Assembly (NCBI GenBank): GCA_965197825.1
Contig: CBDANW010000003.1
Location: 992,001-1,056,000, forward strand
From: CBDANW01 sp965197825
Lineage (GTDB): Bacteria > Acidobacteriota > Vicinamibacteria > Marinacidobacterales > DATDRI01
Reading direction: 5' to 3'
DNA length: 64,000 bases
Below are positions 1 to 8,396 of this stretch, piece after piece. The position numbers and the translations under genes were made by a program. Each line of letters opens with the position of its first letter. Position 1 is the first letter of the stretch. Below the pieces are notes generated by a model. That model did no database searches and was not told where the DNA came from. It worked only from the letters and a program-made list of their open reading frames with translations.

Positions 1-612
1 GGACTGGGCTCTCCGGTCGCCTCGATTCGGTCGGCGTCAAATGGCATGGCAAACAGCGTGGCCTCGCGGGCATAGAGCAAGTGACCCGAGGAGGCGTAGC
101 GCGGATAGGTCCCGCCCCGGTGCAGGACTTTCCTCTCGCCCGTCTCGAGGAGAACCGCTTCGATGGTCGCGTCGTCGAACGACTCGCCTTGCGCCCCCAC
201 CATGAAAAGCACCGCCTTCCCATTCGGTAGAAACCACGGCCACCGGTGGGTTGCCTCGCCTTCTCTCAAGGTCGTGAGCTCCACCGGGGTCCTGCCGGAA
301 GCGAGCACACGATAGAGCCCGGTCCTATTGGTCGCATAAACGATCGTATCGTCGGGTCTCCAGGTGCCGCCGAGGGTGCCCGAGACCTCCGCAATGGTTA
401 GTGCCGCGCCACCACTGACCGACACCTTTTCCAAAGCACCGCGGGCGAAAAACGCCAGCCACTGACCGTCGGGCGAAAAGAAAGGGAGGCGGGCGTTTTC
501 GGTTCCGCTGAGCGGTGTGGCTTCCAGGCTGTCGATGGGCCGGATGAAGAGCTGAGGACTCCCTTCGGATGTCCGCCCCACGAAGGCTGGATCCGTCCCG
601 CTTCCCGTGGAA
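1..612 (-). pseudogene. PD40/TolB-type beta-propeller segment, truncated
   Basis: On the minus strand an uninterrupted frame begins beside an IS near base 612 and runs off the window at base 1, so both ends are missing (about 204 residues visible). It carries PD40-type blades such as PFFSPDGQWLAFFARG, WRPDDTIVYATNRTGLYR and WPWFLPNGKAVLF. In Acidobacteriota such propellers commonly form the extracytoplasmic half of membrane Ser/Thr kinases or regulators, but no kinase residues are present here, so that role is inference. The 5-prime part has been removed by, or lies beyond, the IS256-type element that starts near 640. Another decayed kinase gene lies at 19.1-20.3 kb. Confidence 0.6.
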
Positions 613-639
613 ATAAGAATGGCGTAACCTCCGGTTAAG

Positions 640-1910
640 CAAAACGAAACCACGCCTGGAAAGGCGAGGAGGAGGATTACGCCATGAAGAAGCCTACCAC
701 CATATCGAAGGAGTCTGTAAGCGAGTACCGGGAGTTCGTCCAACTTCGGCTGCGTAAGCGGGTACTGGAGGCGATCGAGGTCGTGCTCGAGGAAGAAGTC
801 AACCAAGCGCTGGGGTGTGGTAGCTACGAGCGTGCGGAAGACCGCCGTGGATATCGCAACGGAGCCGAAACCCGTCGCGTGACGACGTCGGTGGGAACTC
901 GCGAGCTCCGTGTGCCACGAGCCCGCGTGCGAGACGAGTAAACGGGAGAGACGACAGAGTTCAGGAGCGAGCTGTTGCCCCGGTACGCGCGCCGGACTCG
1001 TGAGGTCGACGAGGCGATCTTGGGGACGTACTTGTCGGGCGCGAATAGCCGCCGGATCCGCAAAGCGCTGAAACCACTGCTCGGTGAGGAGCACCTATCG
1101 AAGAGCGCGGTGTCTCGCGTGGTTAGCCGGCTGAAGGAGCGCTTCGAGGAATGGCAGAACCGTGCTCTCAGCGAGGAGGTCTACGCGATCGTTTACCTGG
1201 ACGGCTTCCACCTGAAAGTGCGGATGGCGAAACGTGTGATCAGCGTACCCGTACTGGTCGCGCTCGGGGTCGCGCCAGACGGGCACAAACGTCTGTTGTC
1301 ATTGCGTCTGGCGGTGAGCGAAGCCTCGACGCATTGGGGCTCCGTGCTGGAGGGACTCCAGGCTCGAGGACTCCGGGCTCCCAAGCTAGTGATCAGCGAC
1401 GGCCACAAGGGGCTGACGAAAGCGCTGGAGAAGTGGCCGGGGTGCCGGTTGCAGCGATGTACCGAGCACAAGCGCGCCGACTTGCTCGAACATTGCCCGG
1501 CGCACGCACGCCGTGAGCTCCGGCGTGACTACAACCGGATCGTCTACGCCAAGAACGGGATCGATGCTCGCAAAGCCTATGACGAGCTCGTCGCCAAGTG
1601 GACGCCTCTCGCGCCGGCCGTCGTCCGAAGCCTAGAGGAGGCCGGTAATCAGCTGCTGACCTTCTACGAATTCCATCGTGCCATGTGGAAATCGATTCGA
1701 ACGACCAATGCTCTGGAGAATCTCAACCGCGAGTTTCGACGCCGGACGAAAACCCAAGCGTCGTTCTCCAGCGAGGAGTCCGCGGTCGCTTTGCTGTTTG
1801 AGCTTATCGCCTCTGGCCAGATTCAACTACGACGCATCGACGGCTACCAACGTCTGAGCGAGGTTCTCGAACGCGCAGAGGTTGCCGCCTGATATGATAC
1901 TCTGATGACA
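640..1910 (+). mobile_element. IS256-family element 1, defective
   Basis: Insertion element inferred from its single transposase gene (684-1892). Its left side abuts the truncated propeller gene and its right side abuts an IS66-type fragment exactly where that fragment stops matching its second copy (at 1911). I could not define convincing terminal inverted repeats or a target duplication, so the limits are approximate. No other copy is present in the window. Confidence 0.6.
684..1892 (+). pseudogene. IS256-family (mutator-type) transposase with an in-frame TAA
   Basis: A 402-codon DDE transposase frame opens at ATG 684 and closes with TGA at 1892, but codon 86 (939-941) is TAA. Both halves lie in the same frame: the upstream part ends VPRARVRDE, and after the stop the frame continues TGETTEFRSELLPRYARRTR, the expected IS256 sequence, so this is a point nonsense mutation and not a frameshift. 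The downstream part keeps the catalytic region: YLDGFHLKVRM (first Asp), VISDGHKG (second Asp) and TTNALENLNREFRRR (Glu). Initiation at 975 would give a 305-residue protein lacking the N-terminal DNA-binding part. Inactive unless the stop is suppressed. Confidence 0.85.
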
Positions 1911-2216
1911 ACGTTTGGCGCTCACAACCGCTCCATGAGTCTTTCGGACCTTCTTGAATCGCGCCGAATTCAAGCGGAGATGACGGCAGATCGCGCTCGG
2001 CGTATACCGATCCAGCAGCCCCACCGCCGCATTCCACAACTCCTCCGGGATCAAACGTCCGTGTGGCTTCGACCTCCATGATTCGGACTGTTTCTCAACC
2101 TCTGAAAGTCCCGCTTTCCTCGAGCGCATCGATTTGACCTCCTTGATGGATCTCTGCGCTCAGATTACAGATCCCACCTAGCAAGGTCACGCATTGGTAC
2201 CGCAAGGACACGGGCC
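1911..2216 (-). mobile_element. IS66-type element fragment (5-prime end and start of tnpA)
   Basis: This segment is nearly identical, in opposite orientation, to 20286-20590. It contains the upstream leader, the AAGGAGG ribosome-binding site and the first 73 codons of a small IS66-type accessory gene (ATG at 2129). The reading frame runs MRSRKAGLSEVEKQSES through YTPSAICRHLRLNSARFKK to SAKR, where the IS256-family element begins. The shared sequence ends in both copies just after CGGTACCGCAAGGACACGGGCC in minus-strand sense, which therefore probably marks or approaches the element end. Confidence 0.6.
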
Positions 2217-2271
2217 ATGAGCTGCGGCTGTTCGGTACCCTCTACAACCCAGACAATTCGCCACAACTACT
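2217..2271 (+). other. Host sequence interrupted by the IS1-like transposon
   Basis: If the transposon 2272-4332 and one copy of its 8-bp duplication (CAACTACT) are removed, the left flank joins 4341 onward into an open frame read on the plus strand: HELRLFGTLYNPDNSPQ, then LLLPFGEVSC and a TAA near 4367. It is probably the tail of a host gene whose upstream part was lost to the IS66-type fragment. I do not recognise the family. The clean rejoining supports the transposon boundaries more than it supports a gene. Confidence 0.35.
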
Positions 2272-2292
2272 GGTAGTGGGGTCTTTTGAAAT

Positions 2293-3171
2293 TCACGCGC
2301 CACGCTTCCGGTAGGGTCCGCGCTTCCGAGACACCTTCGCCTCTTTGGCTTCGAGCAGTCCGACGATTTCTTCGATACTCCACACGTGGTCGCTGACCTT
2401 GGCTTCCATCGCTGGTGTTACGCGGAGCGACTGATGTGTGCGCCCGAAGTTGTAGTACATCACGAACAGGCTGAACGCGGCTACGTGGTTCGAGAGTTTC
2501 TTCGAGAAGGCGTTCGTTAGCCGAGCGTATCGACGAACCGCCATCCGGATCGTCAGGTTGTGACGCTCTACGTAGCTGGTGCTGATGTGGTCCTCGTCAG
2601 GGTCTCCGGTGACGCGCATCTTCGTCGCTCCGGTGCAGACGGCGGGGCTGTACCGCCGCTGGCCCTCCGGCGCGTCACCGTAGTGCTTGACCAGCATGGC
2701 GTAGTCGACGTTCGCGCCGAACGCATCCTCGACCGCCGAGAGGTACGCCCTGTGGCCGTCGCTCGTAAGCTGCACGCGGTTGGCAAGACGACCGGCCAGA
2801 TCCTGTATGAACTCGGTGGCGTATCCGGCGTCACGCCCGCCGACGAGCCAGGAGACGATCAGCTTGGAGTCGGCGTCGAGCGCTGTCCAGGTCCAGGTGT
2901 CGCCTGCGCCCTCGGGAGCGGCCTTCGCCCGCTCGACGTTCTTCTGCTTCGCGTAGGTGAAGCTCCAAACCTCATCTAGTTGGAGGTGGCGGCAATCTAG
3001 GTTGCGGAGCCCGTCGTTCTGGTACTCGTGGCAAGCCTCTCCGAGTTCGACAATCAGCCTGGTGATCGCCCTCTTGGTCACCCCAGTGATTCGCTCGGTC
3101 GAGCGGATCGAGTTTCCCTCGACGATGCAGCGTATGACCTGCGCCCGTTTCTTTGTGTCCAGCCTTTTCAT
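2293..3171 (-). CDS. IS1-family-type DDE transposase
   Basis: Complete 292-residue protein. N-terminal residues 1-45 are a helix-turn-helix (KKRAQVIRCIVEGNSIRST, then TGVTKRAITRLI). The DDE catalytic part follows: QLDEVWSFTYAKQKNV (first Asp, near residue 66), QLTSDGHRAYLSAVEDAFG (second Asp) and ISTSYVERHNLTIRM (Glu). The tail has the typical LFVMYYNFGRTHQSLRVTPA segment and a basic C-terminus. This pattern matches proteins annotated as IS1-family transposases in many bacteria, although it lacks the short InsA/InsB frameshift layout of classical IS1. The stop codon lies within the left inverted repeat. The start at 3171 is supported by a promoter that would give a leaderless message. Confidence 0.88.
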   Translation of the reverse strand: MKRLDTKKRAQVIRCIVEGNSIRSTERITGVTKRAITRLIVELGEACHEYQNDGLRNLDCRHLQLDEVWSFTYAKQKNVERAKAAPEGAGDTWTWTALDADSKLIVSWLVGGRDAGYATEFIQDLAGRLANRVQLTSDGHRAYLSAVEDAFGANVDYAMLVKHYGDAPEGQRRYSPAVCTGATKMRVTGDPDEDHISTSYVERHNLTIRMAVRRYARLTNAFSKKLSNHVAAFSLFVMYYNFGRTHQSLRVTPAMEAKVSDHVWSIEEIVGLLEAKEAKVSRKRGPYRKRGA

Positions 3172-3178
3172 AAGACAT

Positions 3179-3207
3179 ATTATGCCTGTCTTGCTGTATT
3201 AAGTCAA
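3179..3207 (-). promoter_or_regulatory. Sigma-70-type promoter of the IS1-like transposase
   Basis: On the minus strand TTGACT (3207-3202) and CATAAT (3184-3179) are separated by exactly 17 bases. Transcription would be expected to start about 7 bases past the -10 box, near 3172, which is next to the ATG at 3171. The mRNA would therefore be leaderless or nearly so; no Shine-Dalgarno sequence precedes the ATG. The region is strongly A/T-rich compared with its surroundings. Confidence 0.6.
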
Positions 3208-3354
3208 GTATAAAAGAAGTTATAAAATAAAAAACTACGCTTTTGGTGGTGGACGTGCTAGAACATGGACGAGGCGACGATCGGTAGCCGTCTGGTATAT
3301 TGTGTTTTGCACATTTGCCTCCTGATCGGTTGTGTCCAAACGATCGTTAGCCCC

Positions 3355-3409
3355 AAGCAGGTTTGGGGGCCGTCCCTCAAGACTTAGCCCTCAACCTGCT
3401 TCCTTTTTT
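3355..3409 (+). terminator. Hairpin with T-tract inside the IS1-like transposon
   Basis: AAGCAGGTT (3355-3363) pairs perfectly with AACCTGCTT (3393-3401) around a 29-base loop and is followed by TTTTTT (3404-3409). On the plus strand it resembles a rho-independent terminator, although no gene lies upstream on that strand, so it may shield the element from read-through. It sits in the 236-base gap between the transposase start and the end of the passenger gene. Confidence 0.4.
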
Positions 3410-3782
3410 ATGCTATTAACCCCTTCGCTCTCAGAATTTTGGCGTCAACACACCACTTTAATCCTGAATGCGTACGAACTCGATTCAATACTGAGTTCGG
3501 AAGATCCCTCATGGCATGGCGAGCGGATCTGAATAACGAACCAAGACGCTTGCTATTATCAAGCCCGAGGGCGACTGTCAGATCCTCGGAACTGATCCCA
3601 TCTTTTCCAGCGTCAGCAATTGCCTGGAGGACCGCTCGTCCCTTCGCATTGTCGGATGTTCTGCGCGTAGCAGGTCGGATTGGTCTACTATTCAGTGCAT
3701 CTTCGGCCAGACGCTTTGATAGCGCAACTGCCTCATCCAGGGTCTCTGCTAGGATTACACCGTCCGGTCTCACTTGGTACAT
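3408..3782 (-). CDS. Unknown 124-residue passenger protein of the IS1-like transposon
   Basis: The start at 3782 (MYQVRPDGVILAETLDEAV) is chosen because GGAGG lies six bases upstream; a longer frame from 3821 has no such site. The first 40 residues look like a small sheet-plus-helix module. Residues 50-100 (AVLQAIADAGKDGISSEDLT, then LGLDNSKRLGSLFRSARHAM) resemble a winged-helix fold, and the tail is GLKWCVDAKILRAKGLIA. A DNA-binding role is inferred from that pattern only; I do not recognise the family. It lies within the transposon ends and on the same strand as the transposase, so it moves with it. Confidence 0.6.
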   Translation of the reverse strand: MYQVRPDGVILAETLDEAVALSKRLAEDALNSRPIRPATRRTSDNAKGRAVLQAIADAGKDGISSEDLTVALGLDNSKRLGSLFRSARHAMRDLPNSVLNRVRTHSGLKWCVDAKILRAKGLIA

Positions 3783-3864
3783 CCTTCCCTCCTTGATTGC
3801 GTTCAGTGCACACCGTAGCACGACAGACGACTGAGATCAACAGTTATGACTCAGAGAATCAAAC

Positions 3865-4009
3865 GTGCCGAAACACAACTGGTCGAACCGGACGATCTGG
3901 ACTGGCGACAACCTCTCCGTCATGCGGGGCGTGCAACTCTGTGAAGGGCGACCGACCCAACGCGGCGCTACTTGTACTTGCTACGCTACGCGAGCGCGGG
4001 ATTCTGTGA
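3865..4009 (+). pseudogene. Internally deleted site-specific DNA methyltransferase remnant
   Basis: The first frame begins MPKHNWSNRTIWTGDNLSVM, which is the usual N-terminus of DNA methyltransferases in which the DPPF motif follows shortly after. The next frame ends CGACNSVKGDRPN and then ATLRERGIL plus TGA, which resembles the C-terminal CxxC segment of the same kind of enzyme (CGACNxVKGDRP). The whole catalytic core between them is missing. The junction falls in a G-rich stretch, TGCGGGGC (3921-3928), which would be present near both ends of an intact gene. It lies on the opposite strand to the other passenger genes. Confidence 0.6.
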
Positions 4010-4017
4010 CGGGGCTT

Positions 4018-4266
4018 TTACTCTTCCCAGCGGGTGTTTGCGGCTTTACGAGCGATTTCGGAGCGGCGCTCTGCGCTCAGCTTCGAGGCTCTGGCACGGC
4101 CCCCGACGACGCCTCCCTTGCGGGCGCGCTCCGTCAGCTTCGGATTCGTCGGCTTGGCTGGCTCAAGAGGTGTCCCGTCCAGCCGCTCGCCGATCACCTG
4201 CTCCAGGACGGAGCGGGCATTGACGGCAAAATCGTGATCCCTGGGAAGTCCTTTGCGTTTAGGCAT
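4018..4266 (-). CDS. Small Lys/Gly-rich passenger protein (KGG-type)
   Basis: An 82-residue frame starting MPKRKGLPRDHDFAVNARSV at 4266. Its C-terminal half, ARKGGVVGGRARASKLSAER then AARKAANTRWEE-like residues, matches the short KGG/GGxARAxxLSxExR motif of many small bacterial proteins of unknown function that often sit near mobile elements and methyltransferases. The family is likely nucleic-acid-binding, judged only by charge. It lies between the methyltransferase stump and the right inverted repeat, so it is carried by the transposon. A start at 4302 would add 12 residues but enters a less typical composition. Confidence 0.55.
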   Translation of the reverse strand: MPKRKGLPRDHDFAVNARSVLEQVIGERLDGTPLEPAKPTNPKLTERARKGGVVGGRARASKLSAERRSEIARKAANTRWEE

Positions 4267-4434
4267 GGTCGCGATACTGCCAGACGGCGAGGCCGGAATC
4301 AAGCCTCTTAAATTTCAAAAGACCCCACTACCCAACTACTCCTTCCCTTTGGGGAAGTGAGTTGTTAACCTAATGCGGGATCTTAGTAGCAGCGGATCGG
4401 AAGGGTCCGTCGTTCGAGGAGAGGAGGAGGAATA

Positions 4435-5580
4435 ATGAGGAGGAATACGAGCGTGGGTCTCGCGTTGGTGGCCATGTTCTTGGTGGCCGCCGTGGTACCC
4501 ACGATGTCGAAGGATGTCGAGCACTACCTTACCGGGCCCTACAATATCGATCCGAACTGGCCGCAGAATCCCTGTGGCACGGACTATCAAATCGGCTCGG
4601 TCGGGGGCATCTTTGCAGAGACCCCGAACCGGATATTCGTTTTCGCGCGCGGATGCCTGCCCGTGTTGGAGAGAAGCGGCGTCGGTGGGCCCACGAGTCT
4701 CAGCCCCAGCCGGAATGCCTCGGGATACGACCTGTCCCGCGACGATCCCGAACGCCACCCTAAGTGGAGCCACGTCCTCTACATCTTGAATCGCGAGGGC
4801 GCGCTCATCGACAACTGGGATCAGCACAACGACATGTTCGTGCGGCCGCATCGCGTCAAGATCAACCCTTACGATCCGGAACGGCACGTGTGGGTCGTCG
4901 ATGACAGCGCGCAACAGATCACGAAGTTCACGCGGGACGGCTCGGAAGTCGTGATGCAGCTCGGCCAGTTCCGTGAACCCGGCAACGACGAAACCCACTT
5001 TGGACGGCCGACCGACATCGCTTGGCTCCCCGACGGCACGTTCTTCGTCTCGGACGGCTATACGAACACCCGTGTCGTGAAGTTCGACAAAGACGGGAAC
5101 TATATTACGTCATGGGGGGAGCCAGCCGAGCGCGGGGGCATGGAGAGGCGACCCAACTACTTCAGAACCGTCCACGGAATCGCCATCGATGACAACCGGC
5201 GCCTCTACGTCATCGACCGCTCGAACAACCGGATCCAGATCTTCGACGAGAACGGAAAGTTCATCGAGCACTGGACCGGCATCATGCGTCCCTACTACAT
5301 CTACATGTCCGCGGATCAGCACCTCTGGGTCAGCGACGCCGTTACCCAGAAGTTCCTGAAGTTCGACCTCGGCGGCAACTTGCTCCACCATTGGGGCTCT
5401 TTCGGCGGGTTTCCCGGTGGGAACTATGGTGTCCACCAGTTCAGCGCTGACAGTGAAGGCAACTTCTACACAGCGGACGTCCATATCGGCCGCATTCAGA
5501 AGTACGTGCCGAAGCCCGGCGCGAACCCTGACGAGCTCGTCGGAGAGTGGCGCGCCCTCGCCGGTTCGTTGACGGACTGA
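4435..5580 (+). CDS. Exported NHL-repeat six-bladed beta-propeller protein
   Basis: Complete 381-residue protein. An AGGAGGAGG site lies just before ATG 4435. Residues 1-25 are a Sec-type signal peptide (RNTSVGLALVAMFLVAAVVP). NHL blades follow, with recurring motifs PYDPERHVWVVDDSAQQITKF, LPDGTFFVSDGYTNTRVVKF, DDNRRLYVIDRSNNRIQIFD and ADQHLWVSDAVTQKFLKF. The fold resembles the lyase half of peptidyl-glycine monooxygenases, but that enzyme function is not established by these motifs. It should be periplasmic or secreted. A paralogue of the same type lies at 10960-12183 on the other strand. The IS1-like transposon ends only 102 bases upstream, so its native promoter may have been changed. Confidence 0.85.
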   Translation: MRRNTSVGLALVAMFLVAAVVPTMSKDVEHYLTGPYNIDPNWPQNPCGTDYQIGSVGGIFAETPNRIFVFARGCLPVLERSGVGGPTSLSPSRNASGYDLSRDDPERHPKWSHVLYILNREGALIDNWDQHNDMFVRPHRVKINPYDPERHVWVVDDSAQQITKFTRDGSEVVMQLGQFREPGNDETHFGRPTDIAWLPDGTFFVSDGYTNTRVVKFDKDGNYITSWGEPAERGGMERRPNYFRTVHGIAIDDNRRLYVIDRSNNRIQIFDENGKFIEHWTGIMRPYYIYMSADQHLWVSDAVTQKFLKFDLGGNLLHHWGSFGGFPGGNYGVHQFSADSEGNFYTADVHIGRIQKYVPKPGANPDELVGEWRALAGSLTD

Positions 5581-5604
5581 GCTTTTCTAACTCTAAGCTA
5601 AACG

Positions 5605-5646
5605 AAAGCCGCAGGCGCTGTTGAAGCGTCTGCGGCTTTCTTTTTC
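5605..5646 (+). terminator. Rho-independent terminator after the NHL gene
   Basis: AAAGCCGCAGGCGC (5605-5618) pairs with GCGTCTGCGGCTTT (5626-5639), with one G-T pair and a 7-base loop, followed by CTTTTTCT. It lies 25 bases past the TGA of the NHL protein and 31 bases before the start of the next gene. Confidence 0.85.
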
Positions 5647-5676
5647 TGGCTTAGGTGCAAAAAAAAGGAGGAGAGA

Positions 5677-6980
5677 GTGCATCGACAAGAGCTCGCCGTC
5701 ATCTTGTTCGTCACCATGGCGGTGGCCCACGGCGCGAACGCATCGGATTGGTTGCAATGGCGAGGGCCCTTCCGCACCGGAATGGCCGTTGGCGATGCGC
5801 CGCTCCAATGGGACGACGAAACCAACATTCGGTGGAAGGTCGCGATACCGGGGCGCGGCCATTCAACTCCCGTCCTGGTGGGCGACCGGCTGTTCCTGAC
5901 GACGGCGATTCCGACCGGAAGGGGCTCAGGTTCCACAGAGCCGGGACGAGCCGGCGGTGGCGCCGCCTCCGGTCTTGAGCATAGCTTCGAGGTCCTAGCG
6001 ATCGATCTGGCGACGGGGAAGACGGAGTGGCAGCGCACGGCGACCGTGGCGACTCCTCACGAGGGATATCACCGAACCTACGGCAGCTTCGCGTCCAACT
6101 CTCCGGTGACGGACGGCAAACGGCTGTTCGCTTTCTTCGGCTCCCGGGGCCTCTATGCCTACGCCTGGATGGGACTCTGCTTTGGGAGAAGGACTTCGGG
6201 GTCCGGATGCGCATGGACATGCAGTTCGGGGAAGGCACGGCGGTTACGCTCCACGACGGCCGTCTGATCCTGCACTTCGATCACCTGGAAGGCGGCTTCC
6301 TCGTCATGCTCGCCCCCGAAACGGGTCGCGAGATCTGGCGCACCGACCGCGAAGAGCGATTCAATTGGGCGGAGCCTTACGTCGTGAAGCACGACGGCAA
6401 GCGTCAGATCGTCGTGAACGGTCTCACCGTCCGCGGCTACGATTTCGAGACCGGCGCCCCGATCTGGGAAGTCGAGGGCCTCGGGGAGAACACCATCCCT
6501 CAGCCGCTCCAGCACGAGGGCCTCGTCTTCGCCATGAGCGGACATACGGTGAAGAACATCATGGCGATTCGGCTCGGACCTACTGGCGACCTCACGGGAA
6601 CCGACGCCGTCGCATGGTCGACGCCCCGGGGCGCTCCCTACACTCCTTCCCCCCTTCTCCACGACGGCCGTCTGTACGTTCTGACCGACAACGGGCAGTT
6701 GAGCGCCTTCGAGCCCGAGACCGGAGAGCCCTTCTACCGGCAGGTGCGGCTTCCGAAGCCGTACAACTTCAAGGCATCTCCCGTGGGCGCGAACGGAAAG
6801 CTGTACCTCGCGAGCGAGAACGAAGACGTCGTGGTGGTGCGGATGGGCGATCGATTCGAGGTGCTGGCGACAAACACCCTCACGGGACAATCGTTCATCG
6901 CGTCGCCCATCATCGTCGACGGGGACATCTATCTGAGGAGCCGTACGCACCTGTTCCGCATCGGGAGCCCTGAATCGTGA
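5677..6980 (+). pseudogene. Exported PQQ-type (BamB-like) beta-propeller protein, frameshifted
   Basis: GTG at 5677 follows AAGGAGG by four bases and opens a signal peptide (LAVILFVTMAVAHGANA) and the blade SDWLQWRGPFRTG typical of PQQ-like outer-membrane propellers. The frame is lost near 6165: LYAYAWMGLC should read LYAYDLDGTLLWEKDFG, which needs one extra base (TACG-A-CCTGG). The downstream frame then runs intact to TGA 6980, with blades such as GRLYVLTDNGQLSAFEPETG and GQSFIASPIIVDGDIYLRS. The rejoined protein would be about 434 residues. It is either a single-base pseudogene or a sequencing deletion; nothing like a programmed slippery site is visible. It lies just downstream of the NHL gene. 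Confidence 0.8.
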
Positions 6981-7032
6981 AGGAAATCCGAGCCAGGGCG
7001 CCGTCGCGAACCTCTAGAAGTGTGGGCACGCA

Positions 7033-8396
7033 GGTCGGTTCTCAAGCAACTACAGGAAAAGCGAGAGAGCATTTTCCGCATCGACGAAAAGCGGACCCGG
7101 AAGAAAACGAAGGCTAAAAAGAACAAGAAGAAAGGGCACGGCCCGCGCGAACAGCCTCATCTTCCCGTGGTCGACAAAGTAATCGAACTCGCCGAGACAG
7201 AGAAAAAGTGCTCGGTGTGCGACGGCGAGCTGGGCGAGATGGCGGGTCAATACGAGGAATCGGAAGTGGTGACGGTGGTGAAGCGGAGCTTCGTCATCGA
7301 ACGGCATTTGCGGAAAAAGTACCGCTGCCGATGTAACGCGAACGTCGTCACCGCACCGGCGGCGACGAAGCTTCAGCCCGGAGGCCGCTACTCGGTGGAG
7401 TTCGCGACCGAAGTGGCCATCAGCAAGTACCTGGACCATATGCCTCTCGAGCGCCAGGTTCGGATGATGCGCCGCGAAGGGCTAGATATCGACAGCCAGA
7501 CGCTGTGGGACCAGCTGAACGTACTGGCACGTCATCTGAATCCGGTGTACGACGCTCTGGGAGAGAAGGTTTTGGAGTCACCCGTCATCCACGCCGACGA
7601 AACGCGGTGGCCTCTGATGGGCTCGATGAAGAAGTCGGCGGGCACGGTGTGGGGCGTTTCGAGTCCGGACATCGCGTACTACCGAATGCTGCCGACGAAA
7701 TCGACGGAAGATGGCCAAAAGGTGCTGGGGACCTACTCCGGCATCGCGGTTGTGGACGGCTACGCGGTGTACGAGGTGCTAGCTCGTGCCGGTCCAGACG
7801 GCTACGCGGCTCGTGCCGGTCCACAGTTTCGTCTCGCCCACTGCTGGGCGCACGTGAAAAGAAAGTTCGACGAAGCCAGCGAGCACTACCCGCAAGCTTG
7901 CTCCGAAGTGCTTCGTTTGATCGGAGAGCTGTACGAAGTCGAACGCGAGGTCCCGGGTCCGTTTCCCGGCGATGAAAAAGCTCAGAAACTGAGACTTCGT
8001 TTACGCAAGCAACGTTCGCAGCGGATCTTGAAAGCGATTCGGCAATGGGGCGAGAGCCAAAGAGGATTGCCGCGAAGCGACTTCGGCAAGGCGGTCCGCT
8101 ACATGCTGGAGAGATGGGAGACACTCACGCTGTTCGCCGAAAACCCTCTCGTCTGGCTTGACAACAATCACGCCGAGCGCGCCCTGAGGGAACCTGTCGT
8201 CGGTCGCAAAAATCACTACGGCAGTCGAACGAAACGCGGAACCGACGTCGCAGCGCTGTTCTACACCCTGTGCGAGACCGCGAAGCTTCAGAACGTCGAC
8301 CCCAGGGCCTACATGCTCGAAGCGGCCTACGCCGCCATCAACCAGCCAGGAACCGTGTTACTCCCCGACGCCCTACGCGACAACTCCGCTGCGTAG
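7033..8396 (+). pseudogene. tnpC: IS66 TnpC transposase, N-terminally truncated
   Basis: The frame joins host sequence to tnpC at SVLKQLQEKRESIF and then runs unbroken to TAG 8396. It keeps the zinc-finger-like CSVCDGELGEMAG region, the HADETRW catalytic segment, WAHVKRKFDEAS and the C-terminal NNHAERALREPVVGRKN. A GTG at 7020 might start a 458-residue protein. The first ~50 residues, which include the leucine-zipper-like region (NENQRLVNENVRLR in the intact copy), are gone. It also has the short internal duplication ARAGPDGYAARAGP seen in the intact copy. Its own tnpA and tnpB are missing, so it cannot move unaided. Confidence 0.8.

Larger units (their letters stand above)
2272..4332 (-). 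mobile_element. Complete IS1-like transposon with passenger genes
   Basis: The element is bounded by 22-bp inverted repeats, GGTAGTGGGGTCTTTTGAAA plus two bases at 2272-2293 and its complement at 4311-4332. It is flanked by a perfect 8-bp direct repeat CAACTACT (2264-2271 and 4333-4340). Length is 2,061 bp, about twice a simple IS. It holds a transposase (2293-3171), an unknown 124-residue gene (3408-3782) and an 82-residue Lys/Gly-rich gene (4018-4266), all on the minus strand, plus a plus-strand stump of a DNA methyltransferase (3865-4009). IS-like elements with non-transposition passenger genes have been called transporter IS. Confidence 0.88.

Noticed and set aside
3865..4009. A functional restriction-modification system in the IS1-like transposon
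   Set aside because: Only the two ends of the methyltransferase remain; the catalytic motifs are absent and no restriction endonuclease is seen.
6155..6185. Programmed ribosomal frameshifting in the PQQ-type propeller gene
   Set aside because: No slippery heptamer or stimulating hairpin is visible, and the proteins of this family are not known to use it; a one-base deletion is simpler.
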